Shown one piece after another: positions 35,277 to 43,655 of a DNA stretch of 64,000 nt. Position numbers and translations under genes: made by a program. This stretch comes from Roseovarius confluentis (GTDB lineage: Bacteria > Pseudomonadota > Alphaproteobacteria > Rhodobacterales > Rhodobacteraceae). The DNA is taken from NCBI RefSeq assembly GCF_002917925.1, contig NZ_PPFE01000016.1, positions 1-64,000 of the forward strand, written 5' to 3'. Below the pieces are notes generated by a model. It made no database searches. It saw only the letters and a program-made list of their open reading frames with translations, and was not told where the DNA came from. Each line of letters begins with the position of its first letter. Position 1 is the first letter of the stretch.

Positions 35277-36884
35277 CTACATCGCCGTGTCGTCGGTTCC
35301 GCCGGTCAGCCCGTCCAGCAGCCCGCCATCCAGCAGGCCGTCAGTCAGACCGCCAAGAACACCACCGCCGCTCGACGGGTCGCCGTCGGTGATCAGCACA
35401 AGGTCTGTCGCATCCGCTAGCAAGCCCTGGTCGCCGATCACATCGCCCAGCACCCCGTCATTGCCAGTCACGTCGCCAAGGACACCGCTGTTGCCGGTGA
35501 CATCGCCAAGCAAACCGCCGTCCGACACCACGTCATCCAGCAGTCCGGCATCCGAGCCCGTCAGCCCCGACAGCAGACCATCAAGCGGGCTGGTTTCGCC
35601 GCCCAGCACACCATCCAGAGGGCTGCCGTCGCCGCCGAGGAGACCGTCCAGAGGACTGCCTTCGCCGCCCAGCAGACCATCCGTCAGACCACCCAGCAGG
35701 CCGGCTTCACCGGTCAGCCCATCCAGCAATCCACCGTCGCCGCCAAGCAGGCCGTCAAGCGGGCTGCCTTCGCCGCCGAGAAGACCGCCCAGCAGACCTT
35801 CGTCGCCGGTCAGGCCCTCCAGCAGACCGCCCTCACCGCCCAGCAGGCCATCCAGAAGGCCGCCACCACCGGTACCGTCGTCCGGCGTGCCGCTTTCGCC
35901 CAGCGCGCCGGTGCCGGTCAGGTCACCGACCAGACCGCCCGAGCCGGTCACGTCGCCCAGGGCCCCGTCGTTCAGCAGGAGGTCACCCAGCAGGCCGTCG
36001 GATCCGGTGACATCGCCCAGAACGCCGTTGTTGCCCGTCAGGTCTCCCAGCAGGCCGCCATCGGACACCACGCCGTCCAGAAGGCCGGTATCGTCGCCCT
36101 GAACACCATCCCCCAGGATCGGCTGCCCCAGAAGTTCGTTGCCAAGGTCGCCAAGCGCGCCGTCTGCACCAACCAGGTCACCAAGCAGCCCTTGCGAGCC
36201 GGTGACGTCGCCGAGGAGACCATCATCGTCGGTCACGCCGGCCAGCAACCCGCCAGCGCCGATCAGCGGATCGAGCAACCCTTGAACATCGGCATCAGCG
36301 TCCGCGTCCGCGTCTGCGTCTGCGTCTGCATCCGCGTCGGCATCCGCATCGGCATCAGCGTCGGCGTCGGCGTCCGCATCGGCGTCAGCATCTGCATCGG
36401 CATCTGCATCGGCATCTGCATCTGCATCGGCGTCTGCATCAGCATCCGCATCGGCATCCGCATCGGCGTCGGCATCCGCATCGGCGTCAGCATCCGCATC
36501 GGCGTCAGCATCGGCGTCCGCGTCTGCGTCAGCGTCCGCATCTGTATCATCCACCGGCGAACTGCCGCCGCCGCTCGCGGCCACCGCGGCAAGACCCAGG
36601 CCACCAAGCACGGCCGCCGCGACCCCCTCTTCAGAAAAGCCGGCGCCAAGCCCGCCCTCTTCCGTCGGGTCGCCATCGACAACCGGACCGTTGCCGTAAA
36701 CGATGCTGTGCAGCGACCCGTTTTCGGTCGGAACGTAGTAGTCCTTGACCGTCACCATGTCGCCATTGCCGAAGTCGATGACCAGGTCATCGCCCATCCG
36801 TACATATTTCTCCTGGCCGGTCTGATCCACATTCAGGAAAACACGGGGCTCGTCCGGAGACGCTTGAATTGTCTTGTTAGCCAT
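35277..36884 (-). CDS. Repeat protein 1: BapA-type prefix, Asp-Ala array, GLLG repeats
   Basis: 535 residues. Residues 1-75 form a beta-rich domain (FLNVDQTGQEKYVRMGDDL) like the BapA/Bap prefix domain of type I secreted adhesins. It is followed by a Gly/Ala hydrophobic stretch (EEGVAAAVLGGLGLAAVA). A pure Asp-Ala dipeptide array of 85 residues comes next (36288-36542). The remaining 330 residues repeat D/E-G-hydrophobic-LG units of 10-11 residues (GDVTGNDGVLGDV, GGEGSPLDGLLGG). The tail LLDGLTGGTDDTAM resembles the tails of the other repeat proteins and may be the type I secretion signal. There is no Sec signal. The protein is strongly acidic and probably binds divalent cations. Likely exported by the system at 46895-51567. 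RTX consensus nonapeptides are not present. Confidence 0.85.
   Translation of the reverse strand: MANKTIQASPDEPRVFLNVDQTGQEKYVRMGDDLVIDFGNGDMVTVKDYYVPTENGSLHSIVYGNGPVVDGDPTEEGGLGAGFSEEGVAAAVLGGLGLAAVAASGGGSSPVDDTDADADADADADADADADADADADADADADADADADADADADADADADADADADADADADADADADADADADADADADADADADADVQGLLDPLIGAGGLLAGVTDDDGLLGDVTGSQGLLGDLVGADGALGDLGNELLGQPILGDGVQGDDTGLLDGVVSDGGLLGDLTGNNGVLGDVTGSDGLLGDLLLNDGALGDVTGSGGLVGDLTGTGALGESGTPDDGTGGGGLLDGLLGGEGGLLEGLTGDEGLLGGLLGGEGSPLDGLLGGDGGLLDGLTGEAGLLGGLTDGLLGGEGSPLDGLLGGDGSPLDGVLGGETSPLDGLLSGLTGSDAGLLDDVVSDGGLLGDVTGNSGVLGDVTGNDGVLGDVIGDQGLLADATDLVLITDGDPSSGGGVLGGLTDGLLDGGLLDGLTGGTDDTAM
36288..36542 (-). repeat. Asp-Ala dipeptide array (42 units)
   Basis: 255 bases encode D followed by AD units only. 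Asp codons alternate GAT and GAC, and Ala codons alternate GCA, GCG, GCC and GCT. The DNA is therefore an imperfect hexamer repeat while the protein is perfect, which indicates selection on the amino acid pattern. Confidence 0.9.
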
Positions 36885-36982
36885 CTTCTCTCACACTCCC
36901 ATTTATCAGCGGCCCAATATGGGCCTCACCCTCACCCAGAGCTTATGGATGTATTTCAACGCTATAAGCATGTTGTCAATAT

Positions 36983-36995
36983 TTTAGTATGTATT
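36983..36995 (-). promoter_or_regulatory. AAGTATGTA-type motif upstream of repeat protein 1
   Basis: Plus strand TTTAGTATGTATT, about 100 bases before the ATG at 36884, in an AT-rich stretch. One of the recurring sites of the cluster. Probable operator or promoter element. Confidence 0.5.
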
Positions 36996-37488
36996 TAATA
37001 ACCTTTCGTATGGTTAAATATTAATCACCGAATGCTTCTGTCGCAGTCTCGTCACAGTCCCAGCCATCCGTTTGCGCCTGAACCTCCATGTTGTCAGATC
37101 CCGCAAGCCTTTGGTATGTAATGCTTTTGCCGTTCCGCTCAGGACTGCAGGCCGAACCACGTAGACCGACAACGCCCCCGAAGGCCCCACCGCATCTCTC
37201 CATCGGAATGAATTTCCGCCCTATTTCTCTGGACTTGAGCGATCATTCGCACAACACTGCCACGTATCACTCACTTGGTAATTCCCTTCTTTCGATGGAG
37301 AGAGGCGGACCATGCTAGGTGAGTGGTGGTGGGGGGTGGCACAATCCGCCTCTCTGCTGGGGCGCCTCCAGTACGGGGCGTCCCAGCGCTCGAAGAAGGC
37401 TTTCAGGGGGCCTCCTCCTACGCCTTCCTGTCAGCCAGGTCAGCGATTCCGGGTTCTCGTCTGCGCGTATCCACGCCCCTTTCGGATT

Positions 37489-37517
37489 GCTTCCGGGCGG
37501 CAGATCCGCCCGGAAGC
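37489..37517 (-). terminator. Strong hairpin after repeat protein 2
   Basis: Twelve-base perfect arms GCTTCCGGGCGG (37489-37500) and CCGCCCGGAAGC (37506-37517) with loop CAGAT, 15 bases beyond the stop. There is no clear T run on the minus strand. Probably a terminator or mRNA-end stabiliser. Confidence 0.55.
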
Positions 37518-38578
37518 TTGACCTTCCGGTCCTAGACCGGTGTATCGTCGCCGCCGCCGGTCAGCCCGTCCAGCAGGCCGCCATCCAGCAGGCCGTCAGT
37601 CAGGCCGCCCAGCACGTCACCGCCGCCCGACGGATCGCCGTCGGTGATCAGCACCACGTCCGTGGCCTCGGCCACCAGCCCTTCGTCGCCGATCACATCG
37701 CCCAGCACGCCGTCATTGCCGGTCACGTCGCCGAGGACACCGCTGTTGCCGGTGACGTCGCCCAGCAGACCGCCGTCCGACACCACGTCATCCAGCAGCC
37801 CGGTATCCGGACCAGTTAGCCCCGACAGCACTCCATCCAGCGGGCTGCTTTCTCCTCCAAGCAAGCCATCCAGCGGGCTGCCTTCGCCGCCCAGCAAGCC
37901 ATCCAGCGGACTGCCTTCGCCGCCCAGCAGACCATCCGTCAGACCACCCAGCAGGCCGGCTTCACCGGTCAGACCATCCAGCAATCCACCGTCGCCGCCC
38001 AGCAGGCCGTCAAGCGGGCTGCCTTCGCCGCCAAGAAGACCATCGAGGGGACTTCCCTCGCCGCCGAGCAGACCACCCAGCAGGCCCTCGTCGCCGGTCA
38101 GCCCGTCCAGCAAGCCGCCGTTGTCGCCAAGAAGACCACCCAGCAGGCCGTCGTCGCCTCCCATGCCGTCATCCGGCATACCGTCCTCGCCCAGCGAACC
38201 GGTGCCGATCAGGTCGCCGACCAGCCCGTCCGAGCCGGTCACGTCGCCCAGGGCCCCGTCGTTCAGCAGGAGGTCACCCAGCAGGCCGTCGGATCCGGTG
38301 ACATCGCCCAGAATGCCGTTGTCGCCGGTCACGTCGCCCAGCAGGCCGCCATCCGAGACCACGCCATCCAGAAGGCCGGTATCGTCGCCCTGAACACCAT
38401 CCCCCAGGATCGGCTGACCGAACAGGTCGTTGCCAAGGTCGCCAAGCGCGCCGTCTGCACCAACCAGGTCACCAAGCAACCCTTGCGAGCCGGTGACGTC
38501 GCCGAGGAGACCATCATCGTCGGTCACGCCGGCCAGCAATCCGCCAGCACCGATCAGCGGATCGAGCAACCCTTGAAC

Positions 38579-39055
38579 ATCCGCGTCTGCATCGGCGTCT
38601 GCATCGGCGTCTGCGTCAGCATCGGCGTCAGCATCGGCGTCTGCGTCAGCATCGGCGTCTGCGTCCGCGTCGGCATCAGCATCAGCATCAGCATCTGCGT
38701 CAGCATCCGCATCCGCGTCTGCATCGGCGTCTGCATCGGCGTCTGCGTCAGCATCGGCGTCTGCATCGGCGTCTGCGTCAGCATCGGCATCAGCATCCGC
38801 ATCTGCGTCAGCATCCGCATCTGCGTCAGCATCGGCATCTGCGTCAGCGTCAGCATCGGCGTCCGCGTCAGCATCGGCATCAGCGTCCGCATCTGCATCT
38901 GCGTCAGCATCGGCGTCCGCGTCAGCATCGGCATCAGCGTCCGCATCTGCATCTGCGTCTGCGTCAGCATCTGCATCGGCGTCTGCGTCAGCATCCGCAT
39001 CAGCGTCTGCGTCTGCGTCAGCATCTGCATCGGCGTCCGCATCCGCGTCTGCGTC
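38579..39055 (-). repeat. Asp-Ala dipeptide array (79 units)
   Basis: 477 bases encode 159 residues of alternating Asp and Ala, almost twice the array in repeat protein 1. Larger internal duplications are visible in the DNA, for example recurring blocks of GTCAGCATCGGCGTCTGC, which explains array growth. Confidence 0.9.
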
Positions 39056-39113
39056 TGTATCATCAACAGGCGCGCTGCTGCCGCCGCTTGAGGCCACCGC
39101 CGCAAGGCCCAGG

Positions 39114-39177
39114 CCACCGAGCACGGCCGCGGCAATACCTTCTTCCCACCGAGCACGGCCGCGGCAATACCTTCTTC
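39114..39177 (-). repeat. Exact 32-bp tandem duplication causing a frameshift
   Basis: Copies 39114-39145 and 39146-39177, both beginning CCACCGAGCACGGCC and ending CAATACCTTCTTC. The unit is 32 bases, so each gain or loss shifts the frame by two. The paralogue at 35277 has the single-copy form in the same place. Confidence 0.92.
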
Positions 39178-39480
39178 CGAAAAGCCAGCACCAAGGCCTC
39201 CGCCTTCGGTGGGGTCGCCATCGACGACCGGGCCATTGTTATACACGATACTATGCAGCGATCCGCTCTGGGTCTCGACATAATAATCCTTGACCGTCAC
39301 CGTGTCTCCGGTGCCCAAGTCGATGACAAGATCGTTGCCGGACCGCGTATAGACTTCCTGCCCAGTCTGATCGACATCCAGAAAGACGCGCACCTCGGTC
39401 GGGGACGCTTGAATTGTTCTATTCGCCATATTCTCCACTCCTATTTAACCCCCCTCGCACAGGCCCCTGAAATATACAGC

Positions 39481-39512
39481 CTTAAGTATGTGCGAAAGTC
39501 TTAAGTATGTAT
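39481..39512 (-). promoter_or_regulatory. Tandem AAGTATGTA motifs upstream of repeat protein 2
   Basis: CTTAAGTATGTGC at 39481 and CTTAAGTATGTAT at 39500, 19 bases apart (about two helical turns), 43-74 bases before the ATG at 39438. A third partial copy (CCTTAAGCAC) follows at 39520. Confidence 0.55.
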
Positions 39513-39629
39513 CAGACGACCTTAAGCACTAAAAGTCAAGCCATGACCGCGCCATCAAAGGTAATTTTCCAGCGCCCGCTGCCGAAGCCCCGGACAGGCC
39601 GGGTCGGTTTCAGTCCCCCGGAATAAGGA

Positions 39630-39653
39630 ACGCCCCACCAAAAGGCGGGGCGT
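39630..39653 (-). terminator. Hairpin terminator after repeat protein 3
   Basis: Arms ACGCCCC (39630-39636) and GGGGCGT (39647-39653) with a 10-base loop, 26 bases beyond the stop at 39679. On the minus strand it is followed by TCCTTATTCC, a weak T-rich tail. Confidence 0.55.
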
Positions 39654-39678
39654 CAAGGTGCCGATCCGGCAAGGCGGA

Positions 39679-41250
39679 TCAGATGAGGGAGTCTTCTCCT
39701 CCGAGAAGACCGCCGAGCAAGCCGTCATCTCCTCCCAGCAGGCCATCGGTCAATCCCCCGAGCAGGCCGCCGGAGCCCGATGGATCTCCGTCCGTCAGCA
39801 GAACGAGATCGGTCGCTTCCGCCACGACCCCTTCGTCGCCGATCACTTCACCGAGAACACCGTCGTTTCCAGTCACATCACCCAGCACGCCACTGTTCCC
39901 GGTCACGTCGCCCAACAGGCCGCCATCGGCAAGTGCCGGATCGAGCAATCCGTCGCCCTCGCCACCGAGCAATCCCCCGGTCAGGCCGCCGAGCAGACCA
40001 TCATCACCTGTGACGCCACTCAACAGGCCGTCGCCCCCGGTCACGCCGCCTAACAGGCCCTCGTCGCCGCCAAGCAGGCCACCCAGCAGCCCCTCGTCGC
40101 CAGTCACGCCGCCCAGCAGGCCATCGTCGCCGCCAAGCAGTCCACCCAGCAGCCCCTCGTCGCCAGTCACGCCGCCCAGCAGGCCATCGTCGCCGCCAAG
40201 CAGTCCACCCAGCAGCCCCTCGTCGCCAGTCACGCCGCCCAGCAGACCCTCGTCTCCGGTCACGGCACCCAGCAACCCATCGTCGCCAAGCAGCCCACCG
40301 ACAAGACCGTCCTCGCCCAGCAGGCCGCCTGCCAAGCCGTCAGTGCCCAGAAGACCGCCCACGGGGCCGTCGCCCCCCAGCAATCCGCCTGCAAGGCCGT
40401 CTTCGGCCAACAGGCCACCGACAAGGCCGTCTTCCGTCAGCAAGCCGCCGACCAGTCCGTCCTCCGTCAGCAGGCTACCCACAAGACCGTCCGGTTCGAC
40501 AAGGCCAGAGGTCAGTCCCGTCGTCCCGAGCAGCCCGCCCAGAAGGGATTCGTCCCCCAGCAATCCGTCCGTCACGCTGTCCAGCGGGTCGTCCGACATC
40601 GAACCGTCACCGATCAGTCCCGCGCCCAGCAGGGAACCAACAAGACCGTCACTGCCGGTGACCGCACTCAGCAGGCCGTCGTCGCCGACAAGCGTGCCCA
40701 GCAAACCTTCCGAGCCGGTGATCGCGCCTAGCCCGCCCTCGTTGCCAGTGATTGCGCCAAGAATACCATCGTCGGCAATAACTGAATCGAGCACACCGGT
40801 CGTTTGCTCCGGCTCGGGATCTGGATCAGGGCCGGGATCGGGATCAGGGTCCGGATCGGGGTCAGGGTCCGGATCAGGGTCCGGATCGGGATCGAGCGCC
40901 ACGCCGCCGTCGCTGTCGTCCAGGTGCGACGCCAGGGCAATACCCCCGATTCCCGCCCCGGCCGCCAGCCCTGCCCCGAGACCGTTCATCCCGAAACCCT
41001 CGCCTAGGCCTGCAACGGCTTCCTCGCCCATCACGCCTTCAACGCCACTATAGCTGCCGTCCGCGTAAATAAGGCGATGCGCCTCTCCGTTCGCGGCGCC
41101 GCCGTAGAACTCACTGACGCGGATGGTGTCTCCATTCGTCAGTTCGACCATCAGGTCGTCGCCGGACCGCGTGAATCGGCTTACGCTGTCTTTGTTGACC
41201 GAAATTTGAACGTTCACGGCGTCACCCGCCATCTGTCCACTCGTCGCCAT
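39679..41250 (-). CDS. Repeat protein 3: BapA-type prefix, Asp-Pro array, GLLG repeats
   Basis: 523 residues. It shares the domain plan of repeat proteins 1 and 2 but is diverged. Prefix domain at 10-75 (ISVNKDSVSRFTRSGDDLM), Gly/Ala hydrophobic stretch at 85-112, then an Asp-Pro array of about 12 units in place of Asp-Ala, then about 370 residues of GLLG-type repeats. These include exact 21-residue units encoded by 63-bp direct repeats. The tail is LLGGLLGGEDSLI. The segment TDGDPSGSGGLLGGLTDGLL near the end is shared with proteins 1 and 2. It has its own promoter motif and terminator. Same inferred fate: type I export and surface anchoring. Confidence 0.85.
   Translation of the reverse strand: MATSGQMAGDAVNVQISVNKDSVSRFTRSGDDLMVELTNGDTIRVSEFYGGAANGEAHRLIYADGSYSGVEGVMGEEAVAGLGEGFGMNGLGAGLAAGAGIGGIALASHLDDSDGGVALDPDPDPDPDPDPDPDPDPDPGPDPDPEPEQTTGVLDSVIADDGILGAITGNEGGLGAITGSEGLLGTLVGDDGLLSAVTGSDGLVGSLLGAGLIGDGSMSDDPLDSVTDGLLGDESLLGGLLGTTGLTSGLVEPDGLVGSLLTEDGLVGGLLTEDGLVGGLLAEDGLAGGLLGGDGPVGGLLGTDGLAGGLLGEDGLVGGLLGDDGLLGAVTGDEGLLGGVTGDEGLLGGLLGGDDGLLGGVTGDEGLLGGLLGGDDGLLGGVTGDEGLLGGLLGGDEGLLGGVTGGDGLLSGVTGDDGLLGGLTGGLLGGEGDGLLDPALADGGLLGDVTGNSGVLGDVTGNDGVLGEVIGDEGVVAEATDLVLLTDGDPSGSGGLLGGLTDGLLGGDDGLLGGLLGGEDSLI
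40079..40246 (-). repeat. 63-bp direct repeats in repeat protein 3
   Basis: Two identical full copies (40079-40141 and 40142-40204) and most of a third. Each encodes 21 residues of GLLGGVTGDEGLLGGLLGGD type. Perfect identity suggests recent expansion and potential length variation. Confidence 0.85.
40805..40890 (-). repeat. Asp-Pro dipeptide array
   Basis: Alternating GAC/GAT and CCC/CCG/CCT codons encode a DP run broken once by GP and ending PEPEQ. It occupies the position of the Asp-Ala arrays in the two paralogues. The left and right limits are given to within a few bases. Confidence 0.8.
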
Positions 41251-41545
41251 ATCTTACATCCTTTTAAAAAGGCCCCCTGAGGCCAGAATCACAAACTTAG
41301 GATTGCCCCCACGGCAATTTAACTATCAAAGGTATGTATTAGATAAAACCTTTTGTCTAGTTTTTATATCCTTCAGCGTTGCACCTTTGCCAGTTTCCGA
41401 AGAACCTCACCAAAAAGTAGGCGCACATGTTTCTCGGCGCTGGCCTTTCGGCAAGATTGCACGCGACAGATCCGGCGGCTCCGCATAAGGTCGCAGTGCC
41501 TTCGATCCGCCATTTCAACTATCGTACCGGGATGAAAGCACGCGC
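41251..41545. other. Divergent promoter region of repeat protein 3 and the hybrid kinase
   Basis: 295 bases, AT-rich in the centre (41310-41370). It contains the motif at 41327 and otherwise nothing recognisable. Confidence 0.5.
41327..41339 (-). promoter_or_regulatory. AAGTATGTA-type motif upstream of repeat protein 3
   Basis: CAAAGGTATGTAT, about 80 bases before the ATG at 41250. It may also serve the divergent kinase gene starting at 41546. Confidence 0.45.
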
Positions 41546-43483
41546 ATGACGTCCGACACGCCCAGGTCATCCAGCAAGCCGGTGTTCGGCATGCGACCGG
41601 TGATCCAGACAATCGCGCGCATGATCGCCACGGACCGCCGCGCGTCTCTGCTGGCCAGCGACAGCGGCAAGGTCCTCCTCGCCAACCCGCCCGCGCAACG
41701 GCTCGGCCTCAACCAGGCGGCCCTGCGGGAGAAGTTCGATTGGCCTACTCTGTGCACGCAGGCCTACCGCGCCGGCAGCACTGCAGCCTCCCTTTCGCTC
41801 GGCACGATGGAGCTCGAAGGAGAGGTGGTGCATATTTCCCTCGGCGCGCGCGACGGCTACCTTCTGCGCCTGGCCGAGAACGACCACGAGGCGTCTTGGC
41901 TGCGCAATCGCTCCCGCTCGGCCACCCTGCTGCGCGTCGCGCACGACCTGCGCACGCCAATTCAGTCGCTCGTGGCAACCGCTGAAAAGATGATCGAGAC
42001 CGAGCACGCAACCGAAGCGGAAAGGAAGCAGGACCGCGATCAGTTGAGGCACTCTTCAGAGGTCGCTCTCGACCACATCAGCAACGTTCTCGGCGTCATT
42101 CGCGGAGACCAGAGCCTGGCGGGAATCCGCCCTGACGAGACCTTCAACATCACCGAGGAACTCAGGTCGATGCTCGTGGTGATCGGCCCGATCGCCCGGC
42201 AACGCGGCCTTGAACTGAAACTGCGACTCGACCCGCACGAGGATATCTGGGTCCACGGGCCGGTGCAGTTCGTGCGCGCCCTGTTCCAGAACGTGATCGA
42301 CAACGCGGCCAAGCACGGCGGCACCGAGGTCGAGATCAGCCTGACCTGCCGTGCCCTGCCCTCGACCGACGGCACGGACGACAGCCTCAGGATATCCCTG
42401 ACCGTCAAGGACCTTGGCGGCGGCCTTCCCGAAGACCAGAAGGCGCGTCTGTTCAAGGCCGTGGGTCAGACCAGGTCCCTGGGCGGTAGCGCCGCCAACC
42501 CGCCCGATCGACCTTCGGCCGGCCTGAACGTGCTGGCCCATGCCCTACGTCAGCTCGGCGAAAAGCTTGACCTCGAAGACCGCCACGTCCGGGACGACCC
42601 GGACGGCGCGGTGACCGGCACCGTGATCGAGGTCACGTTTCCTATGCTGAGGGGCAAAAGGGAGATCCCCCCCGAAGCATCGGCACACCAAGCAGGGACC
42701 GAAGACAGGGAATTGTCCGGCATCGGCATCATCCTCGTCGAGGACAGCCCCTCGAGCCGTGACTGGATCGGACAGGTCCTCAGAATCGCGGGCGCCCGGG
42801 TCTGGGCGGCCGGGAACGGGGCCGAGGCGCTGTCGCTGCTGGACTGTCCGGACGTTCGGGACAAACTGAACCTCATCATCACCGACATGACCTTGCCCTA
42901 TATGACCGGTGTCGAATTCGCACATCGCGCCCGTAAAGAGATCAGCGTGCCCTGGACCGGCCCGATCATCGCCCTGACCGCGCATGTCGGCCAGAAGATC
43001 GTCGATGCCTGTCACGCCGGCGGCATCGAGAAGGTCCTCGAGAAGCCCGTACGCCCCGCGATCCTGCGCGAAGTCATCCTGAATGTGATCGACTCCAATC
43101 GCGCGGATGGCGCCGACGCGGCACCCGCGGCCCTTACGTCCGCCAGCGCACCGCAGGAGCAGCCAATCCCGCTCAACAGCTACATCGTCAACGACCTGCT
43201 AGAGCAATTCGGGAAGTCCGGAGCCATCTCCTTCATGCAACGCGCCCTCAACGAGGCTTCCGATGTTCTGTCCCGCCTGCGCGACGACGGCATCGGCCCG
43301 GATACGGGCCGCATGTTACACGCGGCCACCGGAGCGTGTACGCTGACCGGACTTTCGATGGTCGAGGCCGCACTGCGGGCCTTGGAGCTAGCGCTGGAGA
43401 ATCAGCAATCAACTGAACCGGGCATCGGTCAGCTAGAATCCGCGATCGTGGAGACGAAAGCCGCTCTTGAAAGACTTGATTGA
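41546..43483 (+). CDS. Hybrid histidine kinase with receiver and HPt-like C-terminus
   Basis: 645 residues and no membrane helix, so cytosolic. A PAS-like N-terminal part (30-110), HisKA with His133 in RVAHDLRTPI, HATPase with N box FQNVIDNAAKHG and G1 KDLGGGLPE. The G2 box is unusual (SAGLNVLAHAL instead of GTGLGL). The receiver has VEDSPSSRD (398) and Asp447 in IITDMTLPYMTG, with Lys500 in LEKPV. The C-terminal helices (about 545-645) look like HPt, with His592 in LHAATGACTLTG where the usual Lys and Gly-rich pattern is altered. A partner is obvious: the LuxR-type regulator encoded 172 bases downstream. The pair is the likely controller of the surface cluster. Confidence 0.85.
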   Translation: MTSDTPRSSSKPVFGMRPVIQTIARMIATDRRASLLASDSGKVLLANPPAQRLGLNQAALREKFDWPTLCTQAYRAGSTAASLSLGTMELEGEVVHISLGARDGYLLRLAENDHEASWLRNRSRSATLLRVAHDLRTPIQSLVATAEKMIETEHATEAERKQDRDQLRHSSEVALDHISNVLGVIRGDQSLAGIRPDETFNITEELRSMLVVIGPIARQRGLELKLRLDPHEDIWVHGPVQFVRALFQNVIDNAAKHGGTEVEISLTCRALPSTDGTDDSLRISLTVKDLGGGLPEDQKARLFKAVGQTRSLGGSAANPPDRPSAGLNVLAHALRQLGEKLDLEDRHVRDDPDGAVTGTVIEVTFPMLRGKREIPPEASAHQAGTEDRELSGIGIILVEDSPSSRDWIGQVLRIAGARVWAAGNGAEALSLLDCPDVRDKLNLIITDMTLPYMTGVEFAHRARKEISVPWTGPIIALTAHVGQKIVDACHAGGIEKVLEKPVRPAILREVILNVIDSNRADGADAAPAALTSASAPQEQPIPLNSYIVNDLLEQFGKSGAISFMQRALNEASDVLSRLRDDGIGPDTGRMLHAATGACTLTGLSMVEAALRALELALENQQSTEPGIGQLESAIVETKAALERLD

Positions 43484-43655
43484 GAGTCTTCTGCATTCCA
43501 GAGTCTCAAAAAGCGCACACTTCCGCGCGTATCGTATTTGTGACATGATTTTCTTTATGAAGCCTTAGTTCATTGCATGTAAACGTCGCCGCCATCGCGC
43601 CCGGTGGCGCATCAGTGATGCCGAAAGGCGAGTAACAGCGTAGAGGAAAAAGCAC

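Larger units (their letters stand above)
36885..37531. other. Intergenic region between repeat proteins 1 and 2
   Basis: The right end of the leader of repeat protein 1 contains a small hairpin (GGCCCA at 36911, TGGGCC at 36920) and the motif at 36983. Short frames at 37021-37535 have no support. The hairpin at 37489-37517 belongs to the end of repeat protein 2. Confidence 0.5.
37532..39438 (-). pseudogene. Repeat protein 2: frameshifted paralogue of repeat protein 1
   Basis: The start at 39438 gives MANRTIQASPTEVRVFLDVD and a BapA-type prefix close to repeat protein 1 as far as EEGIAAAVLGG. The frame then breaks at an exact 32-bp tandem duplication (39114-39177). Beyond it, in another frame from 39124 to 37532, the expected continuation LGLAAVASSGG is followed by an Asp-Ala array of 159 residues, GLLG repeats and the tail LTGGGDDTPV. 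Removing one 32-bp copy joins the two frames exactly, giving a protein of about 625 residues. As it stands the product is a 294-residue chimera whose second part is an out-of-frame Met/Thr/Gln-rich sequence. The intact downstream frame shows no decay, so the shift is recent or reversible. Confidence 0.85.

Noticed and set aside
36192..36998. Plus-strand frames over the Asp-Ala arrays encoding Val/Ile/Cys/Ser repeats
   Set aside because: They are the reverse reading of the GAT/GCN repeats. There is no start context, and the minus frames have prefix domains and ribosome sites.
38579..39055. Possible CRISPR or minisatellite array
   Set aside because: The repeats are coding hexamers with no spacer structure and keep one reading frame.
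39683..41053. 456-codon Pro/Ser-rich frame opposite repeat protein 3, and the similar 630-codon frame at 51761-53653
   Set aside because: Both are shadows of the GLLG repeats (Gly codons read as Pro/Ser on the other strand).
35277..41250. RTX calcium-binding nonapeptides in the repeat proteins
   Set aside because: The units are 10-11 residues of the GLLG type and do not match GGxGxDxUx.
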